Shown piece after piece: positions 7,763-16,852 of a stretch of 32,599 bases of DNA. The translations under genes and the position numbers were made by a program. Source of the DNA: Giesbergeria sp. Lineage in GTDB: Bacteria; Pseudomonadota; Gammaproteobacteria; Burkholderiales; Burkholderiaceae_C. Every line of letters begins with the position of its first letter. Position 1 is the first letter of the stretch. The stretch spans positions 1-32,599 of the forward strand of contig JAUYGP010000403.1 of assembly GCA_030690515.1 (NCBI GenBank), read 5' to 3'. The notes under the pieces were generated by a model. The model was not told the DNA's origin, did no database searches, and saw nothing but the letters and a program-made list of their open reading frames with translations.

Positions 7763-10162
7763 ATGTCTAGATTTCAAGTGAAGAAAGTCGCCGTGCTGGG
7801 CGCGGGCGTGATGGGCGCGCAGATTGCTGCGCACCTGGTCAACGTCAAGGTGCCGGTGGTGCTGTTTGACCTGCCGGCCAAGGAAGGCCCCAAGAACGGC
7901 ATCGTCACCCGTGCCGTCGAAGGCCTGAAGAAGCTCAAGCCCTCGCCGCTGGGCGTGGCGGACGATGCTGCGCTGATCGGCCAGGCCAATTACGAAGAGC
8001 ATCTGGAGCAACTGCGCGACTGCGACCTCATCATTGAGGCCATCGCTGAGCGCATGGACTGGAAGCTCGATCTGTACAAAAAGATCGCGCCTTTCGTCAA
8101 TCCGAACGCCATCGTGGCGTCCAACACCTCGGGCCTGTCGATCACGAAACTGAGCGAAGCACTGCCTGAGAATATCAAGCCACGTTTCTGCGGCATCCAC
8201 TTCTTCAACCCACCGCGCTACATGACGCTGGTGGAGTTGATCGATACCCCCACCACCGCCCCTGAGGTGCTCGACCAGCTCGAAGCCTTTGTCACCAGCG
8301 GTCTGGGCAAAGGCGTGGTGCGCGCGCACGACACCCCCAATTTTGTCGCCAACCGCGTCGGTATTGCCGGCATGCTGGCCACGATGAAGGAGGTCGAGAA
8401 CTTTGGCCTGACCTTTGACGTGGTGGACGACCTCACCGGCAGGAAGCTCGGCCGCGCCAGCAGCGGCACCTTCCGCACGGCCGACGTGGTGGGCTTGGAC
8501 ACGATGAACCACGTGATCAAGACGCTGCAGGACAACCTGGACGAAAAGAGCGATCCGTTCTACGGCAGCTTTGAAACCCCTGCCGTGCTCAAGAAGCTGT
8601 TGGAGCTGGGTAACCTGGGCCAGAAAACCAAGGCAGGTTTCTACAAGAAGGTGGGCCGCGACGTTCTGCGTTTTGACCTGGAAGGCGAAGAGTACGTGCC
8701 CGGCGGCCAGAAGGCCGACGAGGTGTACGGCCGCATGTTGAAAAAACCTGCTGCCGAGCGCCTGAAACTCCTGCGCAATGCCGAAGGCGCGCAGGGCCAG
8801 TTTCTGTGGGCCATTTTGCGCAACAGCTTCCATTACGCTGCCGTGCACTTGGGCACGATTGCCGACAACGCCCGCGACATTGATCAGGCCATGCGCTGGG
8901 GCTTCGGCATGAAGCAGGGCCCGTTCGAGCTGTGGCAAGAGGCTGGCTGGCTTGACGTGGCGAAGATGATCCAGGAAGACATCGACGCGGGCAAGTCACT
9001 GTCCAAGGCGCCGCTGCCTGAGTGGGTCTTCAAGGGCCCCGTGGCCGAGGCCGGTGGCGTGCACACCGCGCAAGGCTCCTGGAGCGCATCCAAGGCAAAG
9101 TTCATCCCGCGCCGCGAGTTGCCGGTGTACGAGCGCCAGCATTTCCCCGAGGCGCTGCTGGGCGAGACCCTGCCCGACTACAAGACGGCGGGCAAGACCC
9201 TGCACGAAGACGACGCCATCCGCCTGTGGACGCTGGACGACGAAGTGGTGATCGCCAGCATCAAGACCAAGATGCACGCCATCAGCCCCGACGTGGCCGA
9301 GGGCCTGGCCATGGCGGTCGATATTGCCGAGAAGGACTACAAGGCCGTGGTGGTGTGGTCGGGCGACGAGCCCTTCAGCGCCGGTGCCGACCTGCAGGCC
9401 ATGCTGCCCGCGTTCATGATTGCGGGTGTCAGCGCCATTGAGGGCGCCGAGCAGGAGCTGCAGAACACCATGCTGCGCCTGCGCTACGCCGGTGTGCCCG
9501 TGGTGTCGGCCATTCGTGGCCTGGCGCTGGGCGGTGGCTGCGAGCTGGCCGTGCACTCAGCTCGCCGCGTGGTGCACATGGAAAGCTACATCGGTCTGGT
9601 CGAAGTGGGCGTGGGCCTGGTGCCCGGCGCTGGTGGCCTGACCTATATCGCCCGCCGCGCCGCCGAGAACATGGCGCAGTCCACGTCCAAGGACGTGCTG
9701 CCTTTCCTGACCGAAGGCTTCACTGCCGCCGCCATGGCCAAGGTGGGCACCAGTGCGCTGGAATCGCGCAAGCTGGGCTTCCTGCTCGAGAGCGATGTCA
9801 TCGTGCCGCACAAGGACGAACTGCTGTTCGTCGCCCTCAACGAAGCCAAGGCCATGGCCCGGGGCGGCTGGCGTGCACCGCACAAGCGGCTGTTCCCGGT
9901 GGCTGGCCGCAGCGGCATTGCCACCATCAAGGCGCAGTTGGTCAACATGCGCGACGGCGGCTTCATCAGCGCACACGACTTCCACATCTCCAGCCTGATC
10001 GCAGGCGTGGTGTGTGGCGGCGACGTAGACGCCGGTGCCTTGGTCAGCGAGGAATACCTCATGGCCATGGAGCGCAAGGCCTTCTGTAGCCTGATCACCC
10101 ATCCCAAGACGCAGGAACGTATCCTGGGCATGCTCAGCACCGGCAAGCCGGTTCGCAACTGA
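7763..10162 (+). CDS. 3-hydroxyacyl-CoA dehydrogenase / enoyl-CoA hydratase fusion (FadN-like domain order)
   Basis: N-terminal KKVAVLGAGVMGAQIAAHLVN Rossmann motif, CGIHFFNPPRYMTLVELI; C-terminal crotonase SGDEPFSAGADL and GLALGGGCELAVHSARRV. Confidence 0.93.
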   Translation: MSRFQVKKVAVLGAGVMGAQIAAHLVNVKVPVVLFDLPAKEGPKNGIVTRAVEGLKKLKPSPLGVADDAALIGQANYEEHLEQLRDCDLIIEAIAERMDWKLDLYKKIAPFVNPNAIVASNTSGLSITKLSEALPENIKPRFCGIHFFNPPRYMTLVELIDTPTTAPEVLDQLEAFVTSGLGKGVVRAHDTPNFVANRVGIAGMLATMKEVENFGLTFDVVDDLTGRKLGRASSGTFRTADVVGLDTMNHVIKTLQDNLDEKSDPFYGSFETPAVLKKLLELGNLGQKTKAGFYKKVGRDVLRFDLEGEEYVPGGQKADEVYGRMLKKPAAERLKLLRNAEGAQGQFLWAILRNSFHYAAVHLGTIADNARDIDQAMRWGFGMKQGPFELWQEAGWLDVAKMIQEDIDAGKSLSKAPLPEWVFKGPVAEAGGVHTAQGSWSASKAKFIPRRELPVYERQHFPEALLGETLPDYKTAGKTLHEDDAIRLWTLDDEVVIASIKTKMHAISPDVAEGLAMAVDIAEKDYKAVVVWSGDEPFSAGADLQAMLPAFMIAGVSAIEGAEQELQNTMLRLRYAGVPVVSAIRGLALGGGCELAVHSARRVVHMESYIGLVEVGVGLVPGAGGLTYIARRAAENMAQSTSKDVLPFLTEGFTAAAMAKVGTSALESRKLGFLLESDVIVPHKDELLFVALNEAKAMARGGWRAPHKRLFPVAGRSGIATIKAQLVNMRDGGFISAHDFHISSLIAGVVCGGDVDAGALVSEEYLMAMERKAFCSLITHPKTQERILGMLSTGKPVRN

Positions 10163-10163
10163 C

Positions 10164-10691
10164 ATGGGCCGCGCTGCTGCAACCCTCGCGGCCACACGCC
10201 CCAACCGGCTGGCTCGTACCCTGGGCCAGCTCGATCGGGTGCCTGCGGTTGCCCGCCCCTGGGCGCGCAACCTGGTGCTGCGCCGCGCTGTGCCTTTCAC
10301 GGGTACAGCGGGGTTGCAGTACGTGGCGCTGACGCCGCAGCGTGTGGAAGTGGCCGTGGCCAACCAGCGCCGCGTACAAAACCATATCCACGGCGTGCAC
10401 GCCGCCGCCATGACGCTGCTGGCCGAAACGGCTACCGGCATGGTGGTGGGCATGAATGTGCGCGACGACTGCCTGCCACTGGCCAAGGAGCTGAAGGTTG
10501 CGTTCAAGAAGCGCGCCCAGGGCGCCTTGCGTGCAGTCGCCACCCTCACCGTCGAACAGCGCGCACTGATGCAGCAAAGCGACAAAGGCGAGGTGCAGGT
10601 GCAGGTCACCGTGACCGACGAAACCGGCGCCGAGCCGGTGCAATGTGAATTTACCTGGGCCTGGATTCCCTCCAGCCGCCCCAAGAACTGA
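10164..10691 (+). CDS. DUF4442 domain-containing protein, hotdog-fold (putative thioesterase)
   Basis: Hotdog-like VQNHIHGVHAAAMTLLAETATGMVVGMNV; coupled to the preceding gene (TGA 10160-10162, ATG 10164). Confidence 0.7.
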   Translation: MGRAAATLAATRPNRLARTLGQLDRVPAVARPWARNLVLRRAVPFTGTAGLQYVALTPQRVEVAVANQRRVQNHIHGVHAAAMTLLAETATGMVVGMNVRDDCLPLAKELKVAFKKRAQGALRAVATLTVEQRALMQQSDKGEVQVQVTVTDETGAEPVQCEFTWAWIPSSRPKN

Positions 10692-10702
10692 AGGAGTACC
10701 CC

Positions 10703-11899
10703 ATGGCTAAACAAGTCCAGGAAGCCTACATCGTTGCCGCCACGCGCATGCCCATTGGGCGCTCGGGCCGCGGCTACTTCCGCAATACCCGCCCCGACGA
10801 TCTGCTGGTCGCCGCCATCAAGAGCGCCATGCTGCAGGTGCCCACGCTGGATCCCAAGGCGATCGAGGATTCCATCATTGGTTGCTCGTTCCCCGAGGGC
10901 GAGCAGGGCATGAACATGGCCCGCATTGCCATGGGCCTGGCTTTTGACCACCCCGTGGGCGGCATCACCGTCAACCGCTTTTGCGCCTCTGGCGTGAGCG
11001 CCATCCAGATGGCGGCCGACCGCATCCGCGTGGGCGAGGCCGACGTGCTGATTGCCGGTGGCGCTGAATCCATGAGCATGGTGCCCATGGGCGGCAACAA
11101 GCCGTCGTTCAACCCCGAGGTGTTTGCCCGCGACGAGAACGTCGGCATTGCCTATGGCATGGGCCTGACGGCCGAAAAAGTAGCCCAGCAGTGGAAGGTA
11201 TCGCGCGAAGACCAGGACGCTTTTGCGCTGGAATCGCACCTGCGTGCCATCAAGGCCCAGCAAGCCGGTGAGTTCACCGACGAAATCACGCCCTTCGAAA
11301 TCACCGAGCGCACGCCCGATCTGGCCACCGGCGAAGTGACCACCAGGACGCGCACTGTGAACTTGGACGAAGGCCCCCGCCCCGACACCTCGCTCGAAGG
11401 CCTGGCCAAACTGCGGCCCGTGTTTGCCGCACGTGGCAGCGTCACGGCGGGCAATAGCTCGCAGACCAGCGACGGTGCGGGCGCCTTGATTCTGGCCAGT
11501 GAGAAGGCCGTGAAGCAGTTTGGTTTGACGCCACTGGCGCGTTTTGTCAGCTTCGCCGCACGCGGCGTACCGCCCGAAATCATGGGCATCGGCCCCATCG
11601 AGGCAATTCCTGCTGCGTTGCGCTACGCCGGCCTCAAGCACGAGGACATTGGCTGGTACGAGCTCAACGAAGCCTTTGCCGCCCAGTCGCTTGCCGTGGT
11701 GCGCACGCTGGGCCTGAACCCGGCCACGGTCAACCCCATGGGCGGCGCGATTGCACTGGGGCACCCGCTGGGTGCCACTGGCGCGATCCGCGCCGCCACG
11801 GTGGTGCACGCGCTGCGCCGCCACAAGCTGAAGTACGGCATGGTGACGATGTGTGTCGGCACCGGCCAAGGCGCAGCAGGAATCTTTGAGGCTGTCTAA
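10703..11899 (+). CDS. Acetyl-CoA C-acyltransferase (thiolase)
   Basis: VNRFCASGVSAIQMAADRI active-site Cys, GGAESMSMVPMG, NPMGGAIALGHPLGATGAI, CVGTGQGAAGIFE. Confidence 0.96.
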   Translation: MAKQVQEAYIVAATRMPIGRSGRGYFRNTRPDDLLVAAIKSAMLQVPTLDPKAIEDSIIGCSFPEGEQGMNMARIAMGLAFDHPVGGITVNRFCASGVSAIQMAADRIRVGEADVLIAGGAESMSMVPMGGNKPSFNPEVFARDENVGIAYGMGLTAEKVAQQWKVSREDQDAFALESHLRAIKAQQAGEFTDEITPFEITERTPDLATGEVTTRTRTVNLDEGPRPDTSLEGLAKLRPVFAARGSVTAGNSSQTSDGAGALILASEKAVKQFGLTPLARFVSFAARGVPPEIMGIGPIEAIPAALRYAGLKHEDIGWYELNEAFAAQSLAVVRTLGLNPATVNPMGGAIALGHPLGATGAIRAATVVHALRRHKLKYGMVTMCVGTGQGAAGIFEAV

Positions 11900-11901
11900 C
11901 T

Positions 11902-12015
11902 GGCTACTGCGCGGGTCATCTGCGTCGTTGGGCGGTGCTCGCCATCCTCACGTACCTTGAGTACGTTCTGGGGGCTCCGCTCCGTCCGCCTAGCAGCCCA
12001 TCCCGCTCGCTACGC
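11902..12015. repeat. Putative REP-like intergenic element downstream of the thiolase gene
   Basis: Perfect hairpin ACGTAC-CTTGA-GTACGT (11950-11955/11961-11966) within GTCGTTGGGCGGTGCTCGCCATCCTC...TCCGCTCCGTCCGCCTAGCAGCCCATCCCGC, recalled as a common betaproteobacterial intergenic motif. Confidence 0.55.
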
Positions 12016-12106
12016 CCTTGATGGCAGGGTGTAGGCCCTTTCTTGAGGGCGGAGTGTTCTGAAACTCAAGCTGGCGCAGATCAGCGTGATCGACAGGAGG
12101 CACGGT

Positions 12107-12982
12107 ATGAACAAGCAGAGCTTGCAGGTTGACGCCACCACCACGGTAGCAACATGCGTCTTTGAGCCCGAGGGCACGGCGCGCGCCAGCGTCGTCATTG
12201 GCGGGGCGATGGGGGTGCGGCAGGACTACTACGCATCGTTTGCGCAGTGGCTGGCGGGGCAGGGTTTTCGGGTCACCACCTTTGACTACCGGGGCCAGGG
12301 GGATTCCTTGCAAGGCCCCATGCGCGCGGTACGGGCCGATCTGCTGGACTGGGCACGCGACTATGAAGCCGTCATATCGGCGGCCCGAACTGCGATACCG
12401 GATGTGCCGCTGTACCTGCTGGGCCACAGCCTGGGTGCGCAGCTCCCGGGCCTGCTAAAAAACCCTGCGCAGGTCGATGGCCTGCTCAGCGTGGCGGCGG
12501 GTAGTGGTTACTGGCGTGAGAACGCGCCGCGCCTCAAGCGCATGGTGCCGTATTTTTGGTGGGTGCTGGTGCCGCTCGCTACGCGCCTGTGGGGCTATTT
12601 TCCGGGGCGCACGCTGCGCAAGGTGGGCGACTTGCCTGCGGGTGTGATCCTGCAATGGCGCCGCTGGTGCCTTAATCCCACCTACAGCGTGGGGGCCGAA
12701 GGCCCTGCCGCCGCGCAAAGCTATGCGGACGTGCGCTTTCCGGTGCTGGCGCTGTGGATGAGCGATGACGAGTTGATGACCCTGCGCGGCACGCACAGCC
12801 TGGTCAAGCTCTACCGCAATGCCCCGGCCCGGATCGAGCGCATTGCGCCCGAAGACATCAACGCCCTGCGCATCGGGCATTTCGGGTTCTTCCGCGAGCA
12901 GTTTCGCCAGACGCTGTGGCCGCGGGCCGTGGCCGACCTGATGGGGCTGGCCGGGCTGCCAGTCACCGGCACGACGGTTTAA
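12107..12982 (+). CDS. Alpha/beta fold hydrolase
   Basis: TTFDYRGQGDS, GHSLGAQLPGLL nucleophile elbow; AGGAGG ribosome-binding site upstream of ATG 12107. Confidence 0.88.
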   Translation: MNKQSLQVDATTTVATCVFEPEGTARASVVIGGAMGVRQDYYASFAQWLAGQGFRVTTFDYRGQGDSLQGPMRAVRADLLDWARDYEAVISAARTAIPDVPLYLLGHSLGAQLPGLLKNPAQVDGLLSVAAGSGYWRENAPRLKRMVPYFWWVLVPLATRLWGYFPGRTLRKVGDLPAGVILQWRRWCLNPTYSVGAEGPAAAQSYADVRFPVLALWMSDDELMTLRGTHSLVKLYRNAPARIERIAPEDINALRIGHFGFFREQFRQTLWPRAVADLMGLAGLPVTGTTV

Positions 12983-13010
12983 GTCGTGATTTAGCGGCAC
13001 ACTGTCCAGC

Positions 13011-13838
13011 ATGACGACGACACCCCATTCTTTTGATCAGGCACTGGTGCTTGAATCCACGGCGGCCGGCCACTATCGGGGGCACACCAGTCCCGCCTAC
13101 TGGAACATGGTCGGTCCCTTTGGCGGCATCACGGCGGCCACGATGTTGCGCGCCATCCTGCTGCACCCGGACCGCCTGGGTGATCCGCTCTCGCTGACCG
13201 TCAACTATGCGGGTGCGCTGTCCACCGGGCCGTTCACCGTGCAGGCCACGCCGGTGCGTACCAACCGTTCCACGCAGCACTGGACCGTGTCCATTGTGCA
13301 AACGGAGGCGCAGGGCGAGCAGGTGGTCACCACCACTGCCACAGCGGTCACGGCCGTGCGGCGCGAGACCTGGAGCCTGGCCGATGTGGCCATGCCCACC
13401 GTGCCCGGCCCCGAAGGGCTGGACGCCTACCCGCCCGCACCGGGCATCGAGTGGTTCGGCCGCTACGACCTGCGGCCCGTGACCGGGGCCTTGCCACGGC
13501 AATGGAATGGCCAGGGCGACAGCAGCTTGTCGCAGGTGTGGATGCGCGACAACCCGGCACGACCCCTCGATTTTTGTGCGCTGGCCGCGCTGGCCGATGT
13601 GTTCTTTCCGCGTGTCTGGCTGCGCCGCGCCGTGCACGTGCCTGCGGGAACGGTGTCGATCACGGTGTATTTCCATGCCAGTCCGGCGCAACTGGAAGCG
13701 ACGGGGACAGGCCATGTACTGGGGCAGGCGCGTGCACAAGAGTTTCGCAACGGCTTTTTCGACCAGACCGTGCAGTTGTGGAGCGAGAGCGGCACCATGC
13801 TCGCCACCAGCCACCAGATTGTTTACTACAAGGAATAG
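13011..13838 (+). CDS. Acyl-CoA thioesterase (TesB-like double hotdog)
   Basis: GGITAATMLRAILLHPDRLGDPLSLTVNYAGAL..., VSITVYFHASPAQLEATGTGHVLGQARAQEFRNGFFDQTVQLWSESGTMLATSHQIVYYK. Confidence 0.82.
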   Translation: MTTTPHSFDQALVLESTAAGHYRGHTSPAYWNMVGPFGGITAATMLRAILLHPDRLGDPLSLTVNYAGALSTGPFTVQATPVRTNRSTQHWTVSIVQTEAQGEQVVTTTATAVTAVRRETWSLADVAMPTVPGPEGLDAYPPAPGIEWFGRYDLRPVTGALPRQWNGQGDSSLSQVWMRDNPARPLDFCALAALADVFFPRVWLRRAVHVPAGTVSITVYFHASPAQLEATGTGHVLGQARAQEFRNGFFDQTVQLWSESGTMLATSHQIVYYKE

Positions 13839-13891
13839 GGCCGCATCTCCCGCGTGTCCAGCCTGCTTTCCATTTTTCAGGAACCCGTCCC

Positions 13892-14668
13892 ATGAGCGAA
13901 ATCCAAAACGACATCCTGGTGCACACCGAAGCCGGTGTGACCACCATCACCTTGAACCGGGTGGACAAGAAGAACTCCCTCACCCGCGCCATGTACACCA
14001 CGCTGGCTGAAACCTTCGAGGCAGCCGCCCCAGGAACCGATGTGCGTGCCGTGGTGCTGCAGGGCGATGTGGCCGTGTTCAGCGCCGGGAATGACATTGG
14101 CGACTTCCTGCAGCAGCCCCCGGCCTCGCAGGACTCGCCCGTGTTCCGCTTCCTGCGCGCCATCGCCACCTTTCCCAAGCCCGTGGTGGCTGCGGTCTGT
14201 GGCCCGGCGGTGGGCATCGGCACCACCATGCTGCTGCACTGCGATCTGGTCTACGCGGGCGATAACGCTGCGTTTTCCATGCCCTTCGTCAACCTGGGCC
14301 TGTGCCCCGAGGCCGCTTCGAGCCTGCTGGTGCCGCAGATGCTGGGCTACCACCGCGCAGCCGAGGCGCTTTTGCTGGGTGAGCCCTTCATGGCCGAGGC
14401 CGCGATGGAAGTGGGCCTGGTCAACCGCGTGGTGCCCCCCACTGAATGCAACGCCATCGCCCAGTCCCAGGCCCGCAAGCTGGCGGCCAAGCCGCTGTCG
14501 TCGCTGATCGAGACCAAGCGCCTGATGAAGCTGGGCCAGACGGCGCCCGTACTTGCGCGCATGGCCGAGGAGGGTGAAAGCTTTGGTCGCATGCTGAGCG
14601 AACCCGCCGCACGCGAAGCTTTCACGGCATTCATGGCCAAAAGAAAGCCTGATTTCAGCCAATGCTGA
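13892..14668 (+). CDS. Enoyl-CoA hydratase/isomerase family protein
   Basis: AVFSAGNDIGDF, KPVVAAVCGPAVGIGTTMLLHCDLVYAGDNAAFSMPFVNLGLCPE; ATG 13892, not the long upstream ORF start. Confidence 0.93.
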   Translation: MSEIQNDILVHTEAGVTTITLNRVDKKNSLTRAMYTTLAETFEAAAPGTDVRAVVLQGDVAVFSAGNDIGDFLQQPPASQDSPVFRFLRAIATFPKPVVAAVCGPAVGIGTTMLLHCDLVYAGDNAAFSMPFVNLGLCPEAASSLLVPQMLGYHRAAEALLLGEPFMAEAAMEVGLVNRVVPPTECNAIAQSQARKLAAKPLSSLIETKRLMKLGQTAPVLARMAEEGESFGRMLSEPAAREAFTAFMAKRKPDFSQC

Positions 14669-14744
14669 AGGCTTGAGTCTCTCGGGCGGCCCGCGCCGCA
14701 GGCCGGGTCCGGTGTCCTGCAATTCTGTGCACACACAGTACTTT

Positions 14745-14803
14745 TAGGTCAAAATGGCCTCTAGCGCCTATGTATATTGCGCTAGTAGCTATTAAAACAG
14801 AAG
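14745..14803 (+). repeat. Copy C of dispersed repeat, intergenic
   Basis: aggtcaaaatggcctctagcgcctatgtatattgcgctagtagctattaaaacagaagc; best-preserved copy in the window. Confidence 0.75.
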
Positions 14804-14852
14804 CAATCGATGTCGGTGCCGTGCGCCGGTACCGTGCCCATCCAGGACCCCC

Positions 14853-15335
14853 ATGAGCAAAACCCCCGCGCCGGTCAAACCCTTCGAGCCTGAGTTCATT
14901 GCCGGGCTCAAGTCCATCTTCGAGGAAAAGATCGTCTTCAACCAGGTTCTGGGGCTGAAGATCGTGAGCATGGCGCCCGAGCAAGTCGTCGGGCGTATCG
15001 ACATGAAGCCCGAGTTGGTGGGCCACTTTGCTTACAACCGCATCCATGGGGGTGTCATCAGTGCCGGGCTGGACGCCATGGGCGGGCTGGCTGTGATGGC
15101 CGCCATCGGCGCCCGCCACATGGACGAGGAACCCTTGCAGCGCCTGCACCGCTTTGCCAAGCTGGGCACCATCGACCTGCGTATCGATTACTTGCGCCCC
15201 GGCATTGGCGACCATTTCGAGCTGCGCGCGCAGGTGCTGCGCCTGGGCTCGCGCGTGGCGACCACGCGCATGGAGTTTCTGGGGCCCGACGGCCAGATCA
15301 TGTCGGCAGGGGCTGCCGCCTACATCGTTTCCTGA
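14853..15335 (+). CDS. Hotdog-fold thioesterase (PaaI/YigI-like)
   Basis: FNQVLGLKIVSMAPEQVVGRIDMKPELVGHFAYNRIHGGVISAGLDAMGGLAVMAA... with C-terminal SAGAAAYIV. Confidence 0.85.
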   Translation: MSKTPAPVKPFEPEFIAGLKSIFEEKIVFNQVLGLKIVSMAPEQVVGRIDMKPELVGHFAYNRIHGGVISAGLDAMGGLAVMAAIGARHMDEEPLQRLHRFAKLGTIDLRIDYLRPGIGDHFELRAQVLRLGSRVATTRMEFLGPDGQIMSAGAAAYIVS

Positions 15336-15488
15336 CGATCGACCGTACGGGACCGTGGCACGCATGTGTGCTGCTGCAAAGACTGCAAGCGCATGCAAGC
15401 ATCGAACCGTTTGGTTACCGTTCTTGCGCAATACAGGCAGCTTTTGCATCGATCGGTGGTCATCATGGTCTCTTTTCTAGGAGATCCC

Positions 15489-16025
15489 ATGGCCGTGCAA
15501 AACCCCTTCTTTGGCAAGCGTGAACCCGAAACTTTCCAGCCTCGCCAGCCCACCATTGCGCAGGGCAGCGCCAACGGACTGAATCCTGCCGGGAACACCA
15601 GCCAGGCGTCTTCTGCGGCGGCCAGCGCCAAAGCGCCGGTCGAAAGCGTTGGCAGCAAGCTGACGGTGGGCCCCAACATCAAGCTCAAGGGCGTTGAGAT
15701 CACCGATTGCGACACCCTGGTGGTCGAGGGTACGGTCGAAGCCACCATGGATTCGCGCGTGATCCAGATCTCGGAGCAGGGCGCCTTTCGGGGTTCGGCC
15801 GATATTGATATCGCCGAAATCCGGGGCGACTTCAACGGCACGCTCACGGTACGGCAGAAGCTGGTGATTTTCAGTACCGGCAAGGTGAGCGGCAAGATCC
15901 GCTATGGCAAGCTGGTGATCGAGGAAGGTGGCCAGATCTCGGGCGAAATCGATGTGGGCACTGCGAGCAGCGCGCCGCGCAGCACGGGCGCGCGCAGCCC
16001 CGAGGCGGTTGCCATCGCCGCCTGA
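15489..16025 (+). CDS. Bactofilin / polymer-forming cytoskeletal protein
   Basis: LTVGPNIKLKGVEITDCDTLVVEGTVEATMDSRVIQISEQGAFRGSADIDIAEIRGDFNGTLTVRQKLVIFSTGKVSGKIRYGKLVIEEGGQISGEI right-handed beta-helix repeats; TAGGAG upstream of ATG 15489. Confidence 0.9.
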   Translation: MAVQNPFFGKREPETFQPRQPTIAQGSANGLNPAGNTSQASSAAASAKAPVESVGSKLTVGPNIKLKGVEITDCDTLVVEGTVEATMDSRVIQISEQGAFRGSADIDIAEIRGDFNGTLTVRQKLVIFSTGKVSGKIRYGKLVIEEGGQISGEIDVGTASSAPRSTGARSPEAVAIAA

Positions 16026-16069
16026 CCCGCATCCCTGCGGTGGATGCACCGCCGCAGAATCATTTCACA

Positions 16070-16081
16070 AAGCATTTGCTT
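16070..16081. promoter_or_regulatory. AAGCA-TT-TGCTT palindrome, possible TetR operator
   Basis: 5-bp perfect arms with 2-bp spacer, 34 nt upstream of the TetR start at 16116. Confidence 0.35.
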
Positions 16082-16115
16082 GCTGAAATAACCAATCCCG
16101 GCTATCGTGCCGGGC

Positions 16116-16790
16116 ATGTCCGCCCAACCCCTTGATCCCTCGTCCGGGCCCGCTGCGGTGCCTGATATGCCCGTGGCGGCACGGCCCCGGGGGCGGCCCC
16201 GCAAGACTCTGGACGAGCGCGACGAAGGCAACCGCCGCCAGCTCATCATTGACGGCGCGGCGCGGCTGTTTCGTGCCCAGGGCTTTGATGCGGCCAGTAC
16301 ACGCGACATTGCTGCTGCGGCAGGCATGCGCAGCGGCTCGCCCTTCTACCATTTTGAAAGCAAGAACGCGCTGCTCTACGCCGTGATGGAAGAGGGCATG
16401 CAGCGCGCCGTGCGCAGCCAGGCGCAAGCCCTTTTGGGGCTGGGCGATGCCCCACCGCGCGCGCGCCTTGCGGCCCTGGTGCGCCACCATTGTGAAATCT
16501 TGCTCGGCCCAGCAGGTGACTTTGTGCCGGTCATGCTGTACGAGTGGCGTTCGCTCACTCCCGTCCAGCGCGAGGCCATTGCGCAAATCAAGACCGTGTA
16601 CGAAGCCCCCTGGATGCCCGTGCTGCACGCCCTGCACGACGCAGGTGCGTTGCGCACAGAACCCGGCCTGGCCCGGTTGTTCATTTTTGGGGCACTCAAC
16701 TGGGCGGTGCAGTGGTACCGCCCCGAGGGGCGCCTGTCGCTTGATGCCCTGGCCGCCCATGCCTTGCAGATGTTTCTGACCCCTGAGTGA
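16116..16790 (+). CDS. TetR/AcrR-family transcriptional regulator
   Basis: RRQLIIDGAARLFRAQGFDAASTRDIAAAAGMRSGSPFYHFESKNALLYAVM; AT-hook-like RPRGRPRKT segment. Confidence 0.93.
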   Translation: MSAQPLDPSSGPAAVPDMPVAARPRGRPRKTLDERDEGNRRQLIIDGAARLFRAQGFDAASTRDIAAAAGMRSGSPFYHFESKNALLYAVMEEGMQRAVRSQAQALLGLGDAPPRARLAALVRHHCEILLGPAGDFVPVMLYEWRSLTPVQREAIAQIKTVYEAPWMPVLHALHDAGALRTEPGLARLFIFGALNWAVQWYRPEGRLSLDALAAHALQMFLTPE

Positions 16791-16852
16791 CGCAAGCCGC
16801 GCCGTCTTGCGCCCGTAGCTGCCCACCCAACCCCAACCCTTTCGGAGACCCC

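Noticed and set aside
7580-8938. 452-aa minus-strand ORF opposite the FadN-like gene
   Set aside because: Shadow ORF; spans the antisense of two well-supported genes.
9557-11869. 770-aa minus-strand ORF opposite the FadN-like, DUF4442 and thiolase genes
   Set aside because: Gly/His/Ala/Gln-rich low-complexity translation, antisense to three clear genes; typical shadow ORF from GC-rich codon bias.
13451-13891. N-terminal extension of the enoyl-CoA hydratase ORF (track start 13451)
   Set aside because: Overlaps the thioesterase gene in another frame; the real start is ATG 13892 where crotonase homology begins.
15336-15488. Possible ncRNA or riboswitch upstream of the bactofilin gene
   Set aside because: Only short dyads such as AACC-GTTT-GGTT; no recognisable riboswitch or sRNA architecture.
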